From NCBI RefSeq assembly GCF_018069875.1, contig NZ_JAGQDF010000005.1, forward strand, positions 310,001 through 374,000: DNA of 64,000 nucleotides, in the 5' to 3' direction. The position numbers were made by a program, and so were the translations under genes. Numbering within the stretch: the first letter of the stretch is position 1; every line of letters starts with the position of its first letter. Below the pieces are notes generated by a model, which was not told the origin of the DNA, searched no databases, and saw only the letters and a list, made by a program, of their open reading frames with translations. This DNA comes from Ideonella alba. GTDB lineage: Bacteria > Pseudomonadota > Gammaproteobacteria > Burkholderiales > Burkholderiaceae_C. This document shows, piece after piece, positions 25,905 to 34,901 of this stretch.

Positions 25905-26546
25905 TCAGTGCGTGCCGGCCAGGCGCTGCACGGTGTTCAGGAAGCTGATCTTGGCGGCCTCCAGGCCGTCGACGATCTCCGCCGTGCGCGCCTGCAGGAA
26001 GGCATGCACCAGCAGGAAGGGAATGGCCACCATCAGCGCGAAGGCGGTGTTGTTCATCGCGATGGAGATGGACGCCGACAGCAGCTCGGCCTTCTCCGCC
26101 GGGTTGACCTGGGCCACCGCGGTGAAGGCCTTGATCAGGCCCATGATCGTGCCCAGCAGGCCGACCAGCGTGATCACGTTGGCGAAGGTGGCGATGTAGT
26201 GGGTGCGCTTCTCCAGGCGCGGGACGATCTCCATCATCCCTTCTTCCATCGCGGCGTCGATGTCCTCGCGCTTCTTCGAGGTCTGCAGCCGGTCCAGCCC
26301 GTTGGCCACCAGCTTGCCCAGCGCGGCGTCCGACGCACTGGCCAGCGACTGCACCTGCTTGAGCTGGCCCTGGCCCAGCAGCGGCTGCACCTGTTCCCAC
26401 AGCGCCCGGTTGTCGCTGCGCGCGCGGCGCAGGAAGACGAAGCGCTCGATGGCAATGGCCAGGCCCAGCGACATGATCAGCAGGCTGGGGTAGATGAACA
26501 GGCCGCAATCCTGGAAGAACTTGACAGCGGTATCGAAGGCATTCAT
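25905..26546 (-). CDS. ExbB/TolQ/MotA-type proton-channel protein
   Basis: A 213-residue inner-membrane protein with three hydrophobic helices at about residues 10-34, 114-142 and 160-186. The second and third carry the family pattern (FANVITLVGLLGTIMGLIKAF and NNTAFALMVAIPFLLVHAFL). The long cytosolic loop between helix 1 and 2 is typical. It partners the two ExbD-like proteins encoded directly downstream. Its ATG overlaps the stop of the small secreted protein gene. It corresponds by position and type to AglR of the Myxococcus gliding motor. Confidence 0.9.
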   Translation of the reverse strand: MNAFDTAVKFFQDCGLFIYPSLLIMSLGLAIAIERFVFLRRARSDNRALWEQVQPLLGQGQLKQVQSLASASDAALGKLVANGLDRLQTSKKREDIDAAMEEGMMEIVPRLEKRTHYIATFANVITLVGLLGTIMGLIKAFTAVAQVNPAEKAELLSASISIAMNNTAFALMVAIPFLLVHAFLQARTAEIVDGLEAAKISFLNTVQRLAGTH

Positions 26547-26833
26547 CGGGGGCTCTCGTTGGCGGTGGGTTGGGCGGTGGGGTTGGATTCGTTGGCAAAG
26601 CGCAGGCGGCGCTTGTGCACGTCGCGGTCGAGCGGGGCCAGCACCTCGTCGACCAGGCTGGTGGGCGGCTTGCCCTGCAGCGCATCGGGCAGCGGCTTCT
26701 TCCAGGGCACGATGTAGATGACCTTGGGCAGCTCGCGGTTGCCGACGATGCGGCTGGGGTCCATGTCGGCGCGGTCCTGCGCGCTGGCCGCGCAGGCGGC
26801 CAGCAGCAGCACGGCGGCAGTCAGGGCTCTCAT
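26543..26833 (-). CDS. Small secreted protein of the envelope operon
   Basis: A 96-residue protein with a signal peptide (LTAAVLLLAACAASAQ, cleavage about residue 19); the Cys within LLAAC could instead make it a lipoprotein. The mature part has KVIYIVPWKKPLPDALQGKPP and is otherwise unlike anything I recognise. It is locked into the operon by ATGA overlaps on both sides (TPR lipoprotein upstream, exbB downstream), so it is likely expressed with the motor and may be an accessory periplasmic subunit. Confidence 0.75.
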   Translation of the reverse strand: MRALTAAVLLLAACAASAQDRADMDPSRIVGNRELPKVIYIVPWKKPLPDALQGKPPTSLVDEVLAPLDRDVHKRRLRFANESNPTAQPTANESPR

Positions 26834-29800
26834 GTGGCCTCCTTCTTCACCGGGGCAGCGGCCTTGGCGGCGCGCGGTTTGAGCTCGGCCACCCACTTGC
26901 CGACCTGGGCGTCGCCGCCCGGGGTCAGCTCGAGGTAGCGCTGGTACTGGGCGAGTGCCGCCACCGGCTCGTCCAGGTACAGGTCCAGCAGCACGCCCAG
27001 GTTCAGCACCGAGGCGGCGTGGCCCGGCTCGGCGGCCAGCGCCTGCTGCCAGCGCGCGCGGGCCTCGGGCAGCTTGCCTTGCTCGCGCAGCGCGATGGCC
27101 TCGCGGTTGAGCTGCGCGGCAGCGCCGGCGGCCTCGTCGCGGCGCTCGGCCTTGGCCCAGCGCGCCGGGCGCAGCGTGCGCAGCGCGGCCAGGCTCTGGC
27201 GCACCGGCTCGTCCCACTGGCCCTGGCGCACCCGGGCCGCGTTGGCTTCGTGCAGCGCGATGGCTTTCTCCTCGAACGGGTAGGCCTGCTCTTCCAGCAG
27301 CACGTCGTACTGTTCGCGCTCGGCCTTGCTGAGCTTCTTCGGCCGCTGGGACTTCAGCAGCGCCTGACCGAACTCCTGGTAGAGCGATGCACTGGCAAAG
27401 GTGGCGGCGGTGACCCCTTCGGCCACCCCGTCCTCGGCGGCCACGCCCCAGGCCTGCAGCGCGGCCTCCAGGCGGGTCTTCTTCAGCGCCAGCGACTTGG
27501 CCAGCGGCTCGGTCAGCGCCACCGCGCGGCAGGCCTCGTCGGCCGGCCGGGCCAGCGCCAGCGCGGCCTGTGCCGACAGCAGCCTGCTGCGCGCGGTGCG
27601 GGCGCTGCCGCCGGCGCGCTCGGTGGCCAGCAGTTCGCGCTGCCAGGCCAGCGTCTGGGCGGGGCTGCGCGCGTGGCGGGCTAGCGCGGCGCGGGCCTCG
27701 GTGGCCTCGGGCAGGGGCTGCGGCCAGGCCTTGAGGTAGCGCTCCCAGGTGGCGGCGGCGTCACGGTCCTGCGCGCTCTCGCGGCGCTGCGCAGCCAGCC
27801 ACAGTGCGGTGCGGCGGGCCTCGGGCTCGCTGGCGCTGGCGGCCACGCGCTCGTATTCGGCGGCGGCCAGGGCGGGGCGCTGCAACTCGTCGTAGGCCAG
27901 GGCCAGGCGCGCGGGCAGCTGGGCCTGCAGCGCATGGCCGGGGTGCTGTCGGCGGAAGGCTTCCAGCGCCTCGGCAGCGCGCGGCCAGTCCTTCAGCGCG
28001 ATCCACTGCGCGGCGGCGTCGAAGTCGGCGTTGGCGCGGATCGAGGCGCCCGGCGCGGCGCTGCCCACCTTGGCGAACAGCGCGGCGGCCTGGGCGCCCT
28101 GGCCGCCGTCGCGGGCGGCTTCGGCCTGGCGGTAGATGGCCGCGGCCAGCCGCTCGTTGAGCGCAGCGCGCGACGCGTCGCCGTCGGGCGTCAGCGCCAG
28201 CACCTGCTGGGTGGCGCGCTCGGCGTCGGCAAAGCGGCCGGCGTCGAAAGCGGCGCGGGCCTGCACGCCCAGCGCGCTGCGGCGCACCGGCGCGGCGGGC
28301 TCGGGCTGCCAGGCCAGCACGCGGGCGGCGCTGGCCTGGGCCTGGGCGGCCTGGCCGGCGCGCAGCTGGCGCTCGGCGGCATCGGCCAGCACGGCGGCGG
28401 CGCGCGGATCAGCGGCATGGCGTTCGGCAAAGCGCAGCGCGCTAGCCAGGCGCTCAGCGGCCAGCGCGGCGTTGTCCGGCGCGGCCTTCAGGCGTGCGTC
28501 GTGCGCCAGCAGCGCGGCGTAGCCGGCCTCGGCGCTGCGCGGGTGCGGCGGGTCCTGGTAGGCGGAGCGCTCGTACTCGGCGGCGGCGCTGTCGTACTGC
28601 CGGTCCTCGAACAGCAGCTCGGCCAGCAGGAAGCGCTGGCGCGGGCTGTCGGCGTCGTCGGGGAACTGGGTCAGCAGCGCCTGGTACCAGCGCACGGCGG
28701 CTTGCACATCGGCAGCCTGGTGGCTCTTCTGTGCGGCGGCGTGGTGGCGCTGGGCCAGCTCGCCCAGGAACTCGCGCACCAGCGGGCGGGCGCGTTGCCA
28801 GGCCTCGGGGGCACTGGCCTTGAAGGCCGGGTCCAGGCCGTAATGCTCGACGAAGGCCAGCTTGGCGGCCAGGGCCTGCTGCTCGAAGCCGGCCTCGGCG
28901 TGGATGCGCACCACCTGGGCCTGCAGCAGCGGCGCCATCGGGTCCTGCGGCGCGCGGCGCACGAAGGCGCCCAGCGCGTCGGCGGCGTCCTTGGGCCGGT
29001 CCTGCTTCAGGTACAGCGTGGCCTGGTTCTGGTACAGCCGCACCGCGTAGCCGGCGCGCTGCGGGCTGTCGACCAGCGGCGCGATGGCGGCCACGCCCTG
29101 CAGGTTCTCCAGCGCCAGCGCGATGACGCGCAGCACGTCGTCGACCAGCTCGCGGTTGGCGCGCGACAGGCCGGGCAGTTGCTCCACCGGCACGGCGGGG
29201 TCGCGGCCGGCCAGGTGGGTGTCGAGCACCGCCATGAAGTTGCCCAGTGCCGGCTCCAGCCGGGCCTGCTTGAACTGGCTCCAGCCCTGCATGTAGCGGG
29301 CGCGCTCGGTCAGCCCGTGCGGGCGCGGGCTGGCCAGCACCGCGCCGAAGGCGGCTTCGGCCGGCGCGTAGCGGCGCGCCGAGAACAACAGCTCGCCGCG
29401 GCGGAACTGCGCTTCGTCGAGCGCCGTGGTCTGCGGGCAGGTGGCCACCAGGCGGTCCAGCGTGGCCAGCGCGGCGGGCGCGTCGCCGCCCAGCTCCTGG
29501 GCGCGGGCCAGCTGGTAGAGCACGCGGTCATTGCCGGGGTCGTTGGGCGTTTCCTTCAGCAGCGTCTGGTAGCGGGCGATGGCGGCGCGGTAGTCGGCGC
29601 TGGCGCCGTCCTGGCTGGCCAGGCGGGCGTCGGTGGCGTCCATCTCCAGGTCACCCAGGCGGCGCAGGGCCTGGGCGCGCTGCTTGGCGTCGGGCTGGGC
29701 GGCCAGCAGGGCCTGCCAGGCGGCCAGCGCCCGCTGCTCATCGGTGGGCAGGCGGCCGGGGGTGACGGCCGGCAGCGGGCGCTGGGCCAGGGCCTTGAGC

Positions 29801-29889
29801 GTGGGCTGGTCGTCGCCGGGCAGCGGGCCGCTGGCGCAGCCGGCCAGGGCCAGGGCGGCGATCAGCAGGGCGGGCTCAGCGCGGCGCAT
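26830..29889 (-). CDS. Large TPR-repeat lipoprotein
   Basis: A 1019-residue protein with lipobox LALAGCAS (Cys 18), so probably anchored to the outer or inner membrane. Nearly the whole length is TPR-type helical hairpins, for example DYRAAIARYQTLLKETPNDPGNDRV, AAEYERVAASASEPEARRTA and the C-terminal VLNLGVLLDLYLDEPVAALAQYQRYLELTPG. The start at 29889 overlaps the upstream TPR gene by 14 bp; the stop overlaps the next gene by ATGA. In the Myxococcus Glt/Nfs complexes TPR lipoproteins such as GltE/NfsE scaffold the periplasmic part; the same role is inferred here. Confidence 0.82.
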   Translation of the reverse strand: MRRAEPALLIAALALAGCASGPLPGDDQPTLKALAQRPLPAVTPGRLPTDEQRALAAWQALLAAQPDAKQRAQALRRLGDLEMDATDARLASQDGASADYRAAIARYQTLLKETPNDPGNDRVLYQLARAQELGGDAPAALATLDRLVATCPQTTALDEAQFRRGELLFSARRYAPAEAAFGAVLASPRPHGLTERARYMQGWSQFKQARLEPALGNFMAVLDTHLAGRDPAVPVEQLPGLSRANRELVDDVLRVIALALENLQGVAAIAPLVDSPQRAGYAVRLYQNQATLYLKQDRPKDAADALGAFVRRAPQDPMAPLLQAQVVRIHAEAGFEQQALAAKLAFVEHYGLDPAFKASAPEAWQRARPLVREFLGELAQRHHAAAQKSHQAADVQAAVRWYQALLTQFPDDADSPRQRFLLAELLFEDRQYDSAAAEYERSAYQDPPHPRSAEAGYAALLAHDARLKAAPDNAALAAERLASALRFAERHAADPRAAAVLADAAERQLRAGQAAQAQASAARVLAWQPEPAAPVRRSALGVQARAAFDAGRFADAERATQQVLALTPDGDASRAALNERLAAAIYRQAEAARDGGQGAQAAALFAKVGSAAPGASIRANADFDAAAQWIALKDWPRAAEALEAFRRQHPGHALQAQLPARLALAYDELQRPALAAAEYERVAASASEPEARRTALWLAAQRRESAQDRDAAATWERYLKAWPQPLPEATEARAALARHARSPAQTLAWQRELLATERAGGSARTARSRLLSAQAALALARPADEACRAVALTEPLAKSLALKKTRLEAALQAWGVAAEDGVAEGVTAATFASASLYQEFGQALLKSQRPKKLSKAEREQYDVLLEEQAYPFEEKAIALHEANAARVRQGQWDEPVRQSLAALRTLRPARWAKAERRDEAAGAAAQLNREAIALREQGKLPEARARWQQALAAEPGHAASVLNLGVLLDLYLDEPVAALAQYQRYLELTPGGDAQVGKWVAELKPRAAKAAAPVKKEAT

Positions 29890-31846
29890 CGGTGGCCTCC
29901 GGGGTGTCCAGCGGCTGGCGCGCGCGGTCGTGCAGTTGGGCGATGCCGTAGCGGGCCTGCTGGGCATAGGCACCCAGGCGTTGCTGCTGGGTCTGCAGCG
30001 CCGCCAGCGCCAGGTGCTGCAGCGCGCCGGCCTGCTCGCGCGCGGTGCGCTGCAGCGGCGGGAGCAGACGGGTGATGCGGGCGTCGAGCGCATCCAGGCG
30101 ACGGGCAAAGTCGTCGAAGGCCTGGCGCTGGTCGGTCGGGCGGCCGCTGAAGCGCTGGCGGCGCGCCTGCGCCTCGTCCAGCGCGCTGGCACTGGCCTGC
30201 AGCGCGCGACGGGTGGTCCAGGCGGCCTCCGGCGCGGCCTGGGCCAGGTCCCACTGCAGGCGCCCTGCCAGCAGGCGCAGGCGCTCGGCATGGGCGGCCT
30301 GCTGCTCAGGCGGCAGGTCCTGCAGCGCGGCGCGCACGCGGGCGATGCGCTGCTGCAGCGCGCGCTGGCGCTCATCGGCAAAGGCCTGGCCGTCGCCGCT
30401 GGATTCGGCGGCGGCCAGCGCGGTCTCCAGCGCCGCCTGCTGGCGCTGCAGCGGCGCCACGGCCAGCTGGCCTTCCTCGGCGGCCAGCGCGGGCAGGCGC
30501 TGCTCGAAGACGGCGCGTCGGTGCGCCAGCATGTCGCGGTAGCTGGCGATGGTGCCCTGCCACGCGCTGAGGTGGGCGTGCAGGAACTGCAGGTCGCGCA
30601 GGGTCTTGTAGCCCTCCTGGAAGGCGTGGTCGGCCAGCACCGGCGCCAGCTGCGCGGCGTGCGGCAGCGGCGGCAGGGTCTCGGCGCTGCGCGACCAGGC
30701 CATGGCGTCGGCCGGGTTCAGCGCCACCAGGGCGTCCAGCCAGGCGTCGCGCTGCAGCTCGGCCTGGGTGGCTTGCAGGCGCTGCTGTTCGGTGTCGAAG
30801 CGGGTCAGGGCGTCGCTGTAGGCGGCCTCGGCGGCGGTGTCGGCCCCCAGCTCGGCCAGCGCATAGGGGATGGCGATGCGCGACTCCAGCACCGCGGCAT
30901 CCCCAGGGTCGCGCCCGGCCAGCTCCTGCCAGGGCAGCAGCGCGCGGCGGGGGTTCTTCAGCGCCAGGTCGGCCCAGCCGAAGCCCAGCAGCGCCTTGGC
31001 CGAGGACGGGCCTTGCAGCCGCACGCGCTCCAGCGCGGTGCGCGCCGCCTCGGGCTCGCTGGCCTGCAGCGCGGCATAGCCCAGCGCCAGATTGGCCTGG
31101 TCGCGCAGCGCGCGCTGGGATTCGTGCGCGGCGGGCATGGTGCCCAGGCGCTCCAGCCAGGGCCGCCCTTCGTCCAGCCGGCCGGCGCGCACCAGGGCCA
31201 CGCCCAGGTTGTAGCGGGCGTAGAGCGGGGCGTCGTCCACGGGCCTGCCCTGCGGGTCGGTGGCCAGGCTGACGCCCAGCCAGGCCCAGAAGCGGGCCCA
31301 CCAGCTGCGCGCCGGGCCGGTGGTGGCGCTGGGGTCGTAGGGCTGTTCGGCCAGCGCGGTCAGCGCGGCGGCCGCCGCATCGGGCTGCTGGCGCGCCAGC
31401 GCCACCTGGGCGGCCAGCAGCGCGCGCGCCGGCTCCAGGCCGTCGGCCAGCGGGGCGCCGATGCGGTCCAGCGCGGTCTGGGCCTCATCGTCCAGGCCAC
31501 GGGCGTAGCGCACCTGGGCCAGGAAGTACCAGGCGCGGTCGCGCACGGCGGCGTCGGCGCTGTCGGTCAGCAGCCGCTCGAAGACGGCGGCCGCTTCGTC
31601 GTGCATGCCCCAGGCCAGCAGCAGGCCGCCGCGCAGCAGCGCCGCCTCGTCGCCGTGCAGGCCCAGGCGGTCGAAGTGCTGCGACACCATCAAGGCGCTC
31701 AGCGCGTCGAAGTGGCGGTCCTGGAAGAAGAAGAACAAGCCATCGCCCCAGTGCGGCGCCTGCAGCGCGCGCACCGGCGGCGGATCGACCGCGGCCTGGG
31801 CCGGCACGGCCGCGGCCAGCGCCAGGGACAGCAACAGACGCTTCAC
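29876..31846 (-). CDS. Large periplasmic TPR protein
   Basis: A 656-residue exported protein. The GTG at 31846 overlaps the upstream stop (GTGA) and starts a signal peptide (KRLLLSLALAAAVPAQA). The N-terminal two-thirds has TPR-like repeats (LYARYNLGVALVRAGRLDEGRPWLERLG; ANLALGYAALQASEPEAARTAL), and residues about 430-640 form long coiled-coil helices (FEQRLPALAAEEGQLAV; LQTQQQRLGAYAQQARYG). Such a protein could span or organise the periplasm. It resembles in type GltD/NfsD of Myxococcus. It lies between the small periplasmic protein and TPR lipoprotein genes. Confidence 0.78.
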   Translation of the reverse strand: MKRLLLSLALAAAVPAQAAVDPPPVRALQAPHWGDGLFFFFQDRHFDALSALMVSQHFDRLGLHGDEAALLRGGLLLAWGMHDEAAAVFERLLTDSADAAVRDRAWYFLAQVRYARGLDDEAQTALDRIGAPLADGLEPARALLAAQVALARQQPDAAAAALTALAEQPYDPSATTGPARSWWARFWAWLGVSLATDPQGRPVDDAPLYARYNLGVALVRAGRLDEGRPWLERLGTMPAAHESQRALRDQANLALGYAALQASEPEAARTALERVRLQGPSSAKALLGFGWADLALKNPRRALLPWQELAGRDPGDAAVLESRIAIPYALAELGADTAAEAAYSDALTRFDTEQQRLQATQAELQRDAWLDALVALNPADAMAWSRSAETLPPLPHAAQLAPVLADHAFQEGYKTLRDLQFLHAHLSAWQGTIASYRDMLAHRRAVFEQRLPALAAEEGQLAVAPLQRQQAALETALAAAESSGDGQAFADERQRALQQRIARVRAALQDLPPEQQAAHAERLRLLAGRLQWDLAQAAPEAAWTTRRALQASASALDEAQARRQRFSGRPTDQRQAFDDFARRLDALDARITRLLPPLQRTAREQAGALQHLALAALQTQQQRLGAYAQQARYGIAQLHDRARQPLDTPEATDAPR

Positions 31847-32397
31847 TGCCAGACCTTGACGTCGAACTCGGGCTGCAACTTGGTCAGGCGGTCGGTGATG
31901 CGCAGCTCGATGTAGCGCGCCTCGCCGGCCTTGTCGAAGTTCAGCGTGGTGGCGCGCCGGTAATCGCGCGCATGCGGGCCCTGGCCGGTGAAGAAGGCGG
32001 TGACCTCGTGCGTGCCGGCCTTCAGGTTGCCCAGCCACAGGCGCTGCACGCCGCCGCGGTGCAGCGCGGCCACCTCGCGCTCGGTGTAGAGGTGCTGCGC
32101 GACCACCTTGTCGTCGAGCTTGACCTGCACCGACTCCAGACCGAAGAGCTGGCCCACGTCCATCGACACGAACACCGCCACCTGGCTGCTGGCCGGGTAG
32201 AGCAGTTCCTCTTCCAGCACCAGCAGGTCGCGGTTGAGCTGCAGCACCTGGGCCTTCAGCGCCTGGGCGCGGGCGTCGAGTGCAGCATCGGGCTGCGCCG
32301 GGGCGGAGGCGGCCGGTGCGGCCGGCGCCGCGGTCTGGGCCAGGGCGGTCGAGGGGCCGGCGAGCAGGGCCAGCACGAGCAGGAGGAGGCGGGTCAT
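31843..32397 (-). CDS. Small periplasmic protein of the envelope operon
   Basis: A 184-residue protein with a signal peptide cleaved near ALAQ (about residue 21), an Ala/Pro linker, one helix with LKAQVLQLNRDLLVLEEELLYP, and a C-terminal beta-rich domain (VAVFVSMDVGQLFGLESVQV; LWLGNLKAGTHEVTAFFTGQ) that looks like an immunoglobulin-type or PEGA-like sandwich. I do not recognise a named family. The stop overlaps the GTG of the TPR gene and the start lies 5 bp after the DUF3570 gene, so it is a fixed member of this operon. Confidence 0.72.
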   Translation of the reverse strand: MTRLLLLVLALLAGPSTALAQTAAPAAPAASAPAQPDAALDARAQALKAQVLQLNRDLLVLEEELLYPASSQVAVFVSMDVGQLFGLESVQVKLDDKVVAQHLYTEREVAALHRGGVQRLWLGNLKAGTHEVTAFFTGQGPHARDYRRATTLNFDKAGEARYIELRITDRLTKLQPEFDVKVWQ

Positions 32398-32402
32398 CGG
32401 TG

Positions 32403-33536
32403 TCAGAAGCTGCCGGTGGCCTGCACTTGCAGCAGCAGGCCGGTGAATCGGTAGGCCGCGCCGGAGCGCAGGTCGGTGTAGTCGCTGTGGCGGAAGTTCA
32501 CCAGCTCGAGCGAGCCGCCCAGACGCAGGTTCCAGTCCTGCCAGCGGCCGCCGGCGGCGCGGCTGGCCTTGGCGCCCAGGCTGGTGCTGGTGAAGCTGCC
32601 CAGCTGGCGGTTGCGGCTGACGTAGAGCGTCTCGCGGGTGGCGTCGTCGCTGTAGAAGCTGGCCGCCTGCTGGCGGTTGAGGCGCACGAAGCCCTCGGCC
32701 AGCCAGTCGCCCAGAGCGCTGCCGAGGTAGCGGCTGTAGCCGCCTTCCAGCGTCACGGCCTGGATGCCCCAGTTGTCGCGGTAGAGGCGACCCTCGGCGC
32801 GCATCGCCTGACGCACGCTGTCGGACGACAGGTCGCCCTGCACGCGCAGCTTGACGGCCTGGCCGCTGCGGCTGCGCGGCACGCGCTCGGGCACCAGCGC
32901 GCCGAAGACGCGCGCGGCTCGGTAGGGGCTGCCCAGGTAGCCGTCATCGGCCAGCGATTCGGCGCTGAGCGCGGCCAGCCAGCGCGGGCTGAGCACCTGC
33001 GTCCAGCCGGCGCGCCATTGCCAGTGGCGGGCCTCATCGGCAAAGCCCGGGTCGCCATGGCGCTTGACCTGGTCGGCGCCGCGGCTGAAGCCCAGGCTCA
33101 CCGTGGCCATGCCGCTCCAGACCTCCTGGCTGATGTCGGCGCTGAGCGTGCGGGCGGTGTAGTCGGGCTCGGTGCTGTTCGTCAGGCCCAGGTGCAGCAG
33201 GGTGTCGCGCACTGCGTGGTCGACACCCACGCCCAGCTCGGTGCGCGTCTCCTTGAATGGGCTGGCGGTGGTGACCACGTCAATCGAGGCATTGCTGACC
33301 GCATCCACGTAGAGCTGACCGCTGAGCTGCACCCGGTCGGCGATGCTCTTGCGCACCAGCAGCGCCGGACCGATGGCGCGCACGCCGCCGCCGTTGTAGA
33401 TGTGGATCAGCGCCTCGGCGCCGTCGGGCGGCAGGTCCACCGCCTGCGCGGCGGGGGCGAGCAGGGCGCCGCCGCCCAGCCCCAGCGCGCGCGCCAGCAG
33501 GCGGGCAACGCGGCGCAGCGTGTCAGTTGCAGCCAC
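32403..33536 (-). CDS. DUF3570 family protein, probable outer-membrane barrel
   Basis: A 377-residue exported protein. The GTG at 33536 has AAGGAGG five bases upstream and lies inside the end of the DUF4266 gene. After a signal peptide ending near PAAQA the sequence has the DUF3570 pattern (ALIHIYNGGGVRAIGPALLVRK; DAVSNASIDVVTTASPFKE) and then many amphipathic beta strands finishing with TGLLLQVQATGSF, a C-terminal Phe typical of outer-membrane barrels. DUF3570 and DUF4266 genes are commonly adjacent; their function is not established to my knowledge. A role next to ApbE and TlpA suggests redox or metal work at the outer membrane. Confidence 0.83.
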   Translation of the reverse strand: MAATDTLRRVARLLARALGLGGGALLAPAAQAVDLPPDGAEALIHIYNGGGVRAIGPALLVRKSIADRVQLSGQLYVDAVSNASIDVVTTASPFKETRTELGVGVDHAVRDTLLHLGLTNSTEPDYTARTLSADISQEVWSGMATVSLGFSRGADQVKRHGDPGFADEARHWQWRAGWTQVLSPRWLAALSAESLADDGYLGSPYRAARVFGALVPERVPRSRSGQAVKLRVQGDLSSDSVRQAMRAEGRLYRDNWGIQAVTLEGGYSRYLGSALGDWLAEGFVRLNRQQAASFYSDDATRETLYVSRNRQLGSFTSTSLGAKASRAAGGRWQDWNLRLGGSLELVNFRHSDYTDLRSGAAYRFTGLLLQVQATGSF

Positions 33537-33744
33537 AGCCGCCTCCTTGCACGCCGTTGGCGCCACGGGCAGCTTCGCGCACCGTGTAGACGTGCTCGCG
33601 GTGGCGCGCGGCCAGCTGGTCGCGGCCCGGGTTCATCATCGGGTCGGCCAGGCGCTCGCGCTCGTAAGGCGCGACCCAGGGCTCGGGGATGGCGCAGCCG
33701 GACAGCGCGGCGGCGCACAGCATCAGCATCAGCGTGGGCTTCAT
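33523..33744 (-). CDS. DUF4266 family small lipoprotein
   Basis: A 73-residue lipoprotein: LMLCAAALSGCA gives acylated Cys 17. The mature part has PWVAPYERERLADPMM and REHVYTVREAARGANG, and ends in GVQGGGCGCN, the family's conserved Cys-rich tail. The two terminal cysteines make it a candidate substrate for the thioredoxin-like protein encoded 2 bp upstream, or a metal or cofactor site. The DUF3570 gene begins inside its last codons. Function unknown. Confidence 0.84.
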   Translation of the reverse strand: MKPTLMLMLCAAALSGCAIPEPWVAPYERERLADPMMNPGRDQLAARHREHVYTVREAARGANGVQGGGCGCN

Positions 33745-33746
33745 CG

Positions 33747-34247
33747 TCAGTCTCGCAGCAGTTCGCGCAGCTGGGGTTCGTAGAGCGACTCGACCCAGCC
33801 GGCCTGGTAGCCGCGGTGCAGGCGGCGCAGCACGCCGTCGCGGTCGATCAGCAGGGTGCTGGGCATGGCCTTGATCTCGTAGAGGCGGCTGACCGCCTTG
33901 TCGGTGTCCAGCAGCACCGGGAAGGCGGTGCGCAGCTTGTCGACGGTGGCGGCGGCGTTCTTCGGCTCGTCGTCGACGTTGACGCCCCACAGCGCGAAAC
34001 CCGAGGCGCGGTACTTGTCGTGCAGGCGCGAGAGCAGCGGCATCTCGTCGCGGCAGGGGCCGCACCAGCTGGCCCAGAAGTTCAGCATCAGCACCTGGCC
34101 GCGCTGCTCGCGCAGGCGCAGCGGCGCGCCACTGAGCTGGCGCAGCGTGAAGTCGGGCGCCGCCGCGCCCGGGGCGATGGTGGCGCGTGCGGGCAGTGCG
34201 GCCGCGGCCAGCGGAGCCAGCAGGCAGTGGCGTCGGGTCAGCATCAT
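33747..34247 (-). CDS. TlpA-like periplasmic thioredoxin
   Basis: A 166-residue exported thiol-disulfide oxidoreductase of the TlpA/ResA group. The signal sequence begins MMLTRRHCLLAPL, with a twin arginine that hints at Tat export. The active site is in FWASWCGPCRDEMPLL (about 57-72), and the cis-Pro lies in MPSTLLIDRDG. Proteins of this group keep cysteines reduced for cytochrome c maturation or other periplasmic proteins. Here the neighbours include Cys-rich DUF4266 and two lipoproteins with CXnCH motifs, so reduction of their thiols before haem attachment is a reasonable inference. Confidence 0.92.
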   Translation of the reverse strand: MMLTRRHCLLAPLAAAALPARATIAPGAAAPDFTLRQLSGAPLRLREQRGQVLMLNFWASWCGPCRDEMPLLSRLHDKYRASGFALWGVNVDDEPKNAAATVDKLRTAFPVLLDTDKAVSRLYEIKAMPSTLLIDRDGVLRRLHRGYQAGWVESLYEPQLRELLRD

Positions 34248-34252
34248 GGCGC

Positions 34253-34888
34253 TCAGAACAGGAACGAGGCGCCCAGCGTCAGCTCGGGGTTGTGGGTGCG
34301 GTCGCGCTGGCCCAGCAGGTCCAGCGGGAACAGGTGGTCACGCAGGTCCACGCGCAGCGCCCACTCGTCGCGCAGGAAGACGCGCCAGCCCATGCCCAGG
34401 TTGAAGGTCTGCGCGCGCTGGCCGTTGAAGCGGGTGGTGCCGACGCCGCCGATCAGGTAGAGCTGCGTGGGCAGCGCGCGCTGCGCGCCCAGGAACAGCT
34501 CGCCGGGCAGCAGGTTGTAGCCGGCCGAGAGGTTCATGTACTTCAGCGTTTCCTGGCCCGGCGTGATCACGCCGCCGGGCAGCACGCGGCGAAAGGCCTC
34601 GTCGCTGACCTTGGCCTGGCCCAGCGCGGCCTCGACGAACCAGTCCTCGGTGAGGTGGTAGGCCAGGCGCAGGCCGGCCGCGCCCTGCGTACCGAAGTTC
34701 TGCACCGAGTAGATGCCGAAGAACAGCCCCACCTCGAAATCGGTCGAGGGCAGGCGCGGCAGCTTCACGTCACGCCGCTCGACTGTCGGTTGCACCGGCT
34801 GCTCGGCCGGCGGTGGGGTTTGGGCGCGGGCCAGGGGCAGGGAGCAGGCCAGGGCCAGTGCGGCCAGGAGGTGGGTCAGGGGCTTCAT
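34253..34888 (-). CDS. Outer-membrane beta-barrel domain protein
   Basis: A 211-residue exported protein (signal peptide ending near LARAQ, residue 23). Alternating beta strands follow (DFEVGLFFGIYSVQNFG; YMNLSAGYNLLPGELFLG; LYLIGGVGTTRFNGQ) and it ends in LTLGASFLF with terminal Phe, the beta-barrel assembly signal. It resembles the small outer-membrane barrel family found in Myxococcus-type envelope machines (GltA/GltB, NfsA/NfsB). It lies between the SH3-barrel gene and tlpA. Confidence 0.8.
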   Translation of the reverse strand: MKPLTHLLAALALACSLPLARAQTPPPAEQPVQPTVERRDVKLPRLPSTDFEVGLFFGIYSVQNFGTQGAAGLRLAYHLTEDWFVEAALGQAKVSDEAFRRVLPGGVITPGQETLKYMNLSAGYNLLPGELFLGAQRALPTQLYLIGGVGTTRFNGQRAQTFNLGMGWRVFLRDEWALRVDLRDHLFPLDLLGQRDRTHNPELTLGASFLF

Positions 34889-34901
34889 CGGTGGGGTGGG
34901 G

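Noticed and set aside
27934-31915. Long plus-strand frames opposite the two TPR genes
   Set aside because: They mirror the repeated TPR codons and have no domain, start signal or plausible composition.
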